Positions 1-5,100 of a stretch of 5,100 nt of DNA are shown here, one piece after another (the first letter of the stretch is position 1; every line of letters starts with the position of its first letter). The translations under genes were made by a program, and so were the position numbers. Source of the stretch: Acidobacteriota bacterium (GTDB lineage: Bacteria; Acidobacteriota; Vicinamibacteria; Vicinamibacterales; SCN-69-37); NCBI GenBank assembly GCA_024653875.1, contig JANLHE010000422.1, forward strand, positions 1-5,100. The letters are read 5' to 3'. Under the pieces are notes generated by a model. It was not told where the DNA came from. It saw only the letters and a program-made list of their open reading frames with translations, and ran no database searches.

Positions 1-8
1 AGGACACG

Positions 9-1523
<1,515 letters not shown>

Positions 1524-1526
1524 GGG

Positions 1527-2396
1527 ATGCCTTCACTTATTGACATGCGGCGGCGCATCCGCGCCGTGAAGAACACGCAGCAGATTACGAAGGCGATGAA
1601 GATGGTCGCCGCGTCGAAGCTGCGCCGCGCGCAGGAACGGGTGCTGGGCACCCGGCCGTTTGCGAAGCAGGCGCGGCACGTGCTGGCCAGCATCGCGGCG
1701 CGCGTGGATCAGTCGCAGCATCCCTTGCTGGCGCAGCGTCCCGGCGTGAAGACCGGCAAGACCATGCTGATCGTGATGACCAGCGACAAGGGACTCTGCG
1801 GCAGCTTCAATACCAACATCGTCAAGGCCGTGGGCAACTTCCTGCGTGCGAACGCCGGACGCGAAATCGCGCTGGCGCTGGTGGGCAAGAAGGGCCGCGA
1901 AGCCCTGGGGCGCCGGGGCTTTCCGATTCGCTTCGAGTACACCGGCCTGCCGAAAGTGATCGGGTTCGCGGAAGCGGAAGCGGTGGCGCAACCGGCGATG
2001 GAAGACTTCACGGCCGGCACGGTGGACAGCGTCCATATCGTCTACAACGAGTTCAAGTCGGTGATGCAACAGAACCTGGTCATCGAACAGTTGCTGCCGA
2101 TGGCGCAGATTGAAGTGGGCACGGCGGAGGCCGGCGCCGTGGACTATCTCTACGAGCCGTCGCCGCAGCGGATTTTCGACGAGTTGCTGCCGCGGCTGGT
2201 GGAGGCGCAGGTGCTGCGCGCGTTGCTGGAGTCGGCGGCCGCGGAGCACGCGGCCCGGATGACCGCCATGGACGCGGCCACGCGGAACTCGTCGGACATG
2301 ATCGACGGCCTCACGCTCACCATGAACAAGGTGCGTCAGGCCGCAATTACTCGCGAAATTATCGAAGTGGTGTCTGGATCACAGGCACAGCACTAA
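1527..2396 (+). CDS. atpG: F-type ATP synthase subunit gamma
   Basis: Gamma subunit, the central shaft that rotates inside the alpha/beta hexamer and couples the c-ring to catalysis. The 289 residues match the family length. The N-terminal coiled-coil helix is clear (MPSLIDMRRRIRAVKNTQQI at 1-20, then KAMKMVAASKLRRAQ at 22-36). The conserved SDKGLCGSFN at 86-95 opens the Rossmann-like middle domain. The C-terminal helix holds RMTAMDAATRNSSDMI (244-259) and ITREIIEVVSGSQA (274-287). In that signature a serine (S285) takes the place of the commoner alanine after the glycine. The ATG lies 3 nt after the atpA stop and has no well-spaced Shine-Dalgarno (AAGGG directly abuts the ATG), so translation is probably coupled to atpA; this is inference. 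The TAA stop overlaps the A of an upstream in-frame ATG for the next reading frame (TAATG, 2394-2398). Confidence 0.97.
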   Translation: MPSLIDMRRRIRAVKNTQQITKAMKMVAASKLRRAQERVLGTRPFAKQARHVLASIAARVDQSQHPLLAQRPGVKTGKTMLIVMTSDKGLCGSFNTNIVKAVGNFLRANAGREIALALVGKKGREALGRRGFPIRFEYTGLPKVIGFAEAEAVAQPAMEDFTAGTVDSVHIVYNEFKSVMQQNLVIEQLLPMAQIEVGTAEAGAVDYLYEPSPQRIFDELLPRLVEAQVLRALLESAAAEHAARMTAMDAATRNSSDMIDGLTLTMNKVRQAAITREIIEVVSGSQAQH

Positions 2397-2397
2397 T

Positions 2398-2423
2398 GGA
2401 GCCCCGGGGCTTCAGCCCCGGGG
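2398..2423 (+). repeat. REP-like palindromic hairpin with 5' GGAG in the atpG-atpD junction
   Basis: A perfect inverted repeat: CCCCGGGGC (2402-2410), loop TTCA (2411-2414), GCCCCGGGG (2415-2423), giving a 9-bp all-GC stem. GGAG (2398-2401) abuts the 5' foot. A GTAG/GGAG tetranucleotide at the foot of a short hairpin is the known layout of REP elements mobilised by RAYT (IS200-like tyrosine) transposases; assigning this copy to that class is inference. There is no T-tract after the stem, so it is not a normal intrinsic terminator. It fills most of the 41-nt space before atpD, whereas the other junctions here are 3, 9 and 3 nt. In RNA it would fold 3 nt upstream of the atpD ribosome-binding site and might affect atpD translation or message processing. 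Confidence 0.7.
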
Positions 2424-2426
2424 ATG

Positions 2427-2432
2427 AAGAGG
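2427..2432 (+). promoter_or_regulatory. Ribosome-binding site of atpD (decides the start)
   Basis: AAGAGG lies 5 nt before the ATG at 2438, a good Shine-Dalgarno match and spacing. The in-frame upstream ATG at 2396 has only a weak purine stretch before it (ACAGG at about 2381-2385), and the 14 residues it would add are mostly encoded by the palindrome. This favours 2438 as the true start. Confidence 0.75.
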
Positions 2433-2437
2433 CTTAC

Positions 2438-3883
2438 ATGGCAGGCGCAGTCGCAGAAGCAGTCAGGGTCGGCAAGGTCGTCCAGATCATCGGACCAGTG
2501 GTCGACATCGAATTTGCCGGGGGCTACCTGCCGGCGATTTACAACGCCGTGCGCATCACCGGCACCGCCGGCGATGTCGTGGTCGATGTCATCGTTGAAG
2601 TGGAGCAGCACCTCGGAGAGAACCGCGTGCGCACCGTCGCGATGAAGCCGACCGACGGCCTGCAGCGCGGCATGACCGCCACGGACCAGGGCGGCCCGAT
2701 TTCAATGCCCGTCGGTCCGCAGACGCTGGGGCGCGTGCTGAACGTGCTCGGCGAGCCGGTGGACTTCCCGGATCGTCCCGTGGAATCCAAGGAGCGGTGG
2801 CCGATTCACCGCGAGGCGCCGACGCTTGAAGAGCAGTCCACAGAACTGAAGATGTTCGAGACGGGCATCAAGGTCATCGACCTGCTGGAGCCGTACCTCA
2901 CGGGCGGCAAGATCGGACTCTTCGGGGGCGCCGGCGTCGGCAAGACCGTCATCATCCAGGAACTCATTCACAACATCGCCGTGAAGCACGGCGGCGTGTC
3001 GGTGTTTGCCGGCGTCGGCGAGCGCACGCGTGAAGGCAACGACCTCTGGCTGGAGTTCCAGGAGAGCGGCGTCATCGACCCGAACGATCCGGCGAAGTCA
3101 CGCGCCGCGCTCGTCTACGGACAGATGACCGAGCCGCCGGGTGCGCGTCTGCGCGTGGCGCTGTCCGGTCTGACGGTGGCCGAGTACTTCCGCGACGCCG
3201 AGAACAAGGATGTGCTCCTGTTCATCGACAACATCTTCCGCTTCACGCAGGCCGGTTCGGAAGTCTCGGCGCTCCTCGGCCGCATGCCGTCGGCCGTCGG
3301 GTACCAGCCGACGCTGCTCACGGAAATGGGCGAGTTGCAGGAGCGCATCACGTCCACGCGGAAGGGGTCCATCACGTCCGTGCAGGCCATCTACGTGCCC
3401 GCCGACGACTACACGGACCCGGCCCCGGCCACGACGTTTGCGCACCTTGACGCGACGACGAACCTGTCGCGCGCCATTGCCGAACTCGGTATCTACCCGG
3501 CCGTCGACCCGCTCGCCTCGACGTCGCGTATCCTGGACCCGCTCGTCATCGGCGAGGAACACTACAACGTGGCCCGCTCGGTGAAGCAGATCCTGCAGCG
3601 CTACAAGGACCTGCAGGACATCATCGCGATTCTGGGCATCGACGAACTGTCGGAAGACGACAAACTCACGGTGTCGCGCGCGCGAAAGATCCAGAAGTTC
3701 CTGTCGCAGCCGTTCTTCGTGGCCGAGCAGTTTACCGGTCTCAAGGGCACCTATGTCACGGTGGCGGAGACGGTGCGCGGCTTCAAGGAAATTGTCGAGG
3801 GCAAGCACGACGAGATTCCGGAGCAGGCGTTTTATCTGGCCGGCACGATCGACGACGTCATCGAGCGGTCGAAGAAGCAGTAA
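2438..3883 (+). CDS. atpD: F-type ATP synthase subunit beta (catalytic)
   Basis: Catalytic subunit of F1: makes ATP from ADP and phosphate when driven by rotation, and hydrolyses it in reverse. The 481 residues from this start are near the usual 460-480. Numbering from 2438, the beta-barrel begins at GKVVQIIGPVVDIEF (12-26). Walker A GGAGVGKT is at 163-170, the catalytic glutamate is E195 in GERTREGND, Walker B is LLFIDN at 260-265, the signature PAVDPLASTS is at 354-363, and the DELSEED-type lever reads DELSEDD at 402-408. No key residue is missing. The ATG at 2438 is chosen for its spaced AAGAGG and ordinary N-terminus. An in-frame ATG at 2396, overlapping the atpG stop, would add 14 residues (MEPRGFSPGDEEAY) encoded mainly by the REP-like hairpin. 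atpC follows after 9 nt. Confidence 0.97.
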   Translation: MAGAVAEAVRVGKVVQIIGPVVDIEFAGGYLPAIYNAVRITGTAGDVVVDVIVEVEQHLGENRVRTVAMKPTDGLQRGMTATDQGGPISMPVGPQTLGRVLNVLGEPVDFPDRPVESKERWPIHREAPTLEEQSTELKMFETGIKVIDLLEPYLTGGKIGLFGGAGVGKTVIIQELIHNIAVKHGGVSVFAGVGERTREGNDLWLEFQESGVIDPNDPAKSRAALVYGQMTEPPGARLRVALSGLTVAEYFRDAENKDVLLFIDNIFRFTQAGSEVSALLGRMPSAVGYQPTLLTEMGELQERITSTRKGSITSVQAIYVPADDYTDPAPATTFAHLDATTNLSRAIAELGIYPAVDPLASTSRILDPLVIGEEHYNVARSVKQILQRYKDLQDIIAILGIDELSEDDKLTVSRARKIQKFLSQPFFVAEQFTGLKGTYVTVAETVRGFKEIVEGKHDEIPEQAFYLAGTIDDVIERSKKQ

Positions 3884-3892
3884 GAGACGACC

Positions 3893-4324
3893 ATGGCCAT
3901 TCCCACGAAGATCCGCCTCGAATTCGTCACGCCGGAGCGTGCGATCGTTCACGACGAAGTGGACGAGCTGCAGTTGCCTGGCGAGGAGGGTTTTCTCGGG
4001 GTCCTTCCAGGCCACACGCCGATGCTTGTCGGCCTGAAGGTTGGCGAGATGTGGTACCGGAAGGGCAGCGAGATGTTCTATGGTTTCGTCGGCTTCGGCT
4101 TCGCTGAAATCCTGCCGGATCGTGTCACCATTCTGGCGCGTATCGCCGAGAAGGCGGATGACATTGACTTGGAACGTGCGGAGGCCGCCAAGCGCCGGGC
4201 CGAGGAACACCTGGCCGCTGTTTCACGGAGCCCCGTGACAGACATGGATTACGAACGCGCGCGCCTGGCCCTCCTGCGCGCTATCACCCGCCTCCAGGTG
4301 TCGAGGCACACCCGCACCCGGTAA
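3893..4324 (+). CDS. atpC: F-type ATP synthase subunit epsilon
   Basis: Epsilon subunit, at the foot of the central rotor; it joins gamma to the c-ring and its C-terminal helices can extend to block ATP hydrolysis. The 143 residues are at the long end of the family (about 130-140). The N-terminal beta-sandwich spans about 1-87, with FVTPERAIV (11-19), LQLPGEEGFLGVLPGHTPML (26-45) and AEILPDRVTILA (71-82). The C-terminal helical hairpin runs from about 91 to 136, its helices separated by SRSPVTDMD (111-119). Both helices are present, so the inhibitory domain is not truncated. IDLERA at 91-96 fits the I(L)DxxRA ATP-binding motif of epsilon, and R129 and R133 align with ATP-contacting arginines of Bacillus PS3. 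AAGAGA (3882-3887) lies 5 nt before the ATG and overlaps the atpD stop. The tail (SRHTRTR) is basic. Confidence 0.96.
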   Translation: MAIPTKIRLEFVTPERAIVHDEVDELQLPGEEGFLGVLPGHTPMLVGLKVGEMWYRKGSEMFYGFVGFGFAEILPDRVTILARIAEKADDIDLERAEAAKRRAEEHLAAVSRSPVTDMDYERARLALLRAITRLQVSRHTRTR

Positions 4325-4327
4325 CGG

Positions 4328-5100
4328 ATGCCACACGTGTCTTCGGCTGCCGTCACCAACACGGGCCTGCGACGGGAGGGCAACGAAGACGCCTTCCGCG
4401 AACGCCCCGACCTTGGCCTGTACGTGGTGGCCGACGGCATGGGCGGCCACGAAGCCGGCGAGGTGGCATCGGGCCTTGCGGTCGAGGCCATCGAAGCCTT
4501 CATCGCGGACACGCGCGACGCCGATCTCAACCAGACCTGGCCGTTCCCGTACGACACCACCAAAGGCCTGCATGCGAACCGCCTGATCGCGGCGGTCCGC
4601 CTGGCGAACCGCCGCGTGGCGGCCGCCATTTCCACTGATCCCGCGCTCAAGAGCATGGCCACCACCGTCGCGGCAGTGCTGCTTGACGGGAAAAGCCATG
4701 CGCACATCGCGCACGTGGGCGACAGCCGCGTCTACCAGTGGCGCGACGGTGTCCTGCGCCAGTTGACCGACGATCACTCGTGGGTGAGTGAGCAGGTGCG
4801 CGCCGGTACCCTGACCACGGACGACGCCCAGCGCCATCCGTGGCGCAACGTGGTCACGCGCGCGATCTCGGGCGCCGACGATCCCGAGGTGGATGTCCAT
4901 GAGGTCGCGGTGCTGCCCGGCGACCGGTTGCTTATCTGTTCGGACGGCCTGTCGTCTGTTGTGGGTCGAGAGACGATTGACTCCATCGTCAAGCCCCAGG
5001 ACCCCAGGACCTCAGGACCCCAGGACCTTCAGCGAGCCGCGCAGGCACTAGTCGATGCGGCGAACGACGCCGGCGGCCCGGACAACATCACCGTGATTCT
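4328..5100 (+). CDS. PP2C-family protein serine/threonine phosphatase (3' end outside window)
   Basis: Metal-dependent phosphatase that removes phosphate from serine/threonine residues, usually opposing Hanks-type kinases. 257 residues are visible and the frame is open to the edge. PP2C motifs appear in order: NEDAF (19-23), VADGMGGHEAG (34-44), MATTVAAVLL (110-119), HVGDSRVY (129-136), LTDDHSWVSEQVRAG (146-160), LLICSDGL (201-208) and GGPDNITVI (249-257). Expected metal ligands E20, D21, D36, G37, D206 and D252 are all there. DNITV normally lies a few residues from the end of the domain, so little is probably missing unless another domain follows. The insert with TWPF (70-73) and ANRRV (93-97) is a subtype feature I recall from acidobacterial and deltaproteobacterial relatives. 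No signal peptide or membrane segment is seen, so it is likely cytoplasmic. The ATG lies 3 nt after the atpC stop with no strong ribosome-binding site (GTG at 4337 is an alternative), suggesting co-transcription with the ATP synthase. Residues 223-233 are encoded by an 8-bp tandem repeat. Confidence 0.93.
   Translation, partial: MPHVSSAAVTNTGLRREGNEDAFRERPDLGLYVVADGMGGHEAGEVASGLAVEAIEAFIADTRDADLNQTWPFPYDTTKGLHANRLIAAVRLANRRVAAAISTDPALKSMATTVAAVLLDGKSHAHIAHVGDSRVYQWRDGVLRQLTDDHSWVSEQVRAGTLTTDDAQRHPWRNVVTRAISGADDPEVDVHEVAVLPGDRLLICSDGLSSVVGRETIDSIVKPQDPRTSGPQDLQRAAQALVDAANDAGGPDNITVI
4994..5025 (+). repeat. Four tandem copies of an 8-bp unit inside the phosphatase gene
   Basis: Units at 4994-5001, 5002-5009, 5010-5017 and 5018-5025 read CCCCAGGA, CCCCAGGA, CCTCAGGA and CCCCAGGA, so three are identical and the third differs at one base. 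A partial fifth (CCT) follows. The run encodes KPQDPRTSGPQDL (222-234), between the SDGL motif and the GGPDN motif, and the reading frame is intact through it. The unit length is not a multiple of three, so gain or loss of a single unit would shift the frame. Confidence 0.9.

Noticed and set aside
1533..2249. Minus-strand open frame opposite atpG
   Set aside because: It is low-complexity, Arg/His/Gln/Leu-rich and mirrors the gamma-subunit coding sequence; no ribosome-binding site or domain supports it.
2402..2423. The atpG-atpD hairpin as a transcription terminator
   Set aside because: No run of T follows the stem (the next bases are ATGAAGAGG), and termination here would remove the essential atpD and atpC.
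2424..2645. Small plus-strand frame starting at the ATG just after the hairpin
   Set aside because: It is out of frame with atpD and overlaps its conserved N-terminal coding sequence; the product is a frame-shifted shadow without features.
3098..4210. Long open frame on the minus strand (370 codons) opposite atpD and atpC
   Set aside because: It is antisense to two strongly conserved genes. Its product is rich in Arg, Asp, Leu and His with no recognisable motif, which is typical of the mirror of high-GC codons.
4223..4238. Inverted repeat TCACGG/CCGTGA with a 4-nt loop inside atpC
   Set aside because: The stem is only 6 bp, lies within coding sequence for the linker between the epsilon helices, and has no T-tract or repeat partner; it is likely chance.
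4223..4900. Minus-strand open frame (225 codons) opposite the phosphatase gene
   Set aside because: The plus strand carries all PP2C motifs in one frame, so the antisense frame is a composition effect.

Overview
The window is a single, densely packed, same-strand block of a high-GC bacterial genome. It holds the distal half of an F-type ATP synthase operon, in the order atpA (alpha), atpG (gamma), atpD (beta), atpC (epsilon), followed after 3 nt by a PP2C-family protein serine/threonine phosphatase gene that runs off the right edge. The four ATP synthase genes are complete. The conserved order, and the start of the window only 8 nt before atpA, imply that atpF/atpH and the Fo genes lie upstream. 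No promoter, intrinsic terminator, tRNA or rRNA is visible, and there is no gap longer than about 41 nt.

The subunits belong to one machine. Alpha and beta form the catalytic hexamer, gamma is the central rotor shaft, and epsilon is the rotor foot that can inhibit hydrolysis. All key motifs are intact: Walker A and B in alpha and beta, the catalytic glutamate and a DELSEED-type lever in beta, both gamma termini, and the two-domain epsilon. Junctions are tight: 3 nt for atpA-atpG, 9 nt for atpD-atpC and 3 nt for atpC-phosphatase. The exception is atpG-atpD, where 41 nt hold a perfect 9-bp GC-only hairpin preceded by GGAG. This looks like a REP-type mobile palindrome dropped into the operon.

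The phosphatase has every PP2C signature, but its C-terminal region carries four tandem copies of an 8-bp unit inside the reading frame. Because 8 is not a multiple of three, a change of one unit would shift the frame just before the last metal-binding aspartate.

Taxonomy is inferred only. The high GC, the REP-like palindrome and the phosphatase subtype (a TWPF-containing insert followed by an ANRRV helix) fit Acidobacteriota (perhaps Vicinamibacteria-like) or another soil lineage. The window does not prove this.

The ATP synthase itself is ordinary. The points worth a second look are the palindrome at atpG-atpD, the link between the phosphatase and the ATP synthase operon, the 8-bp repeat, and an epsilon subunit that keeps the arginines used for ATP binding in Bacillus PS3.
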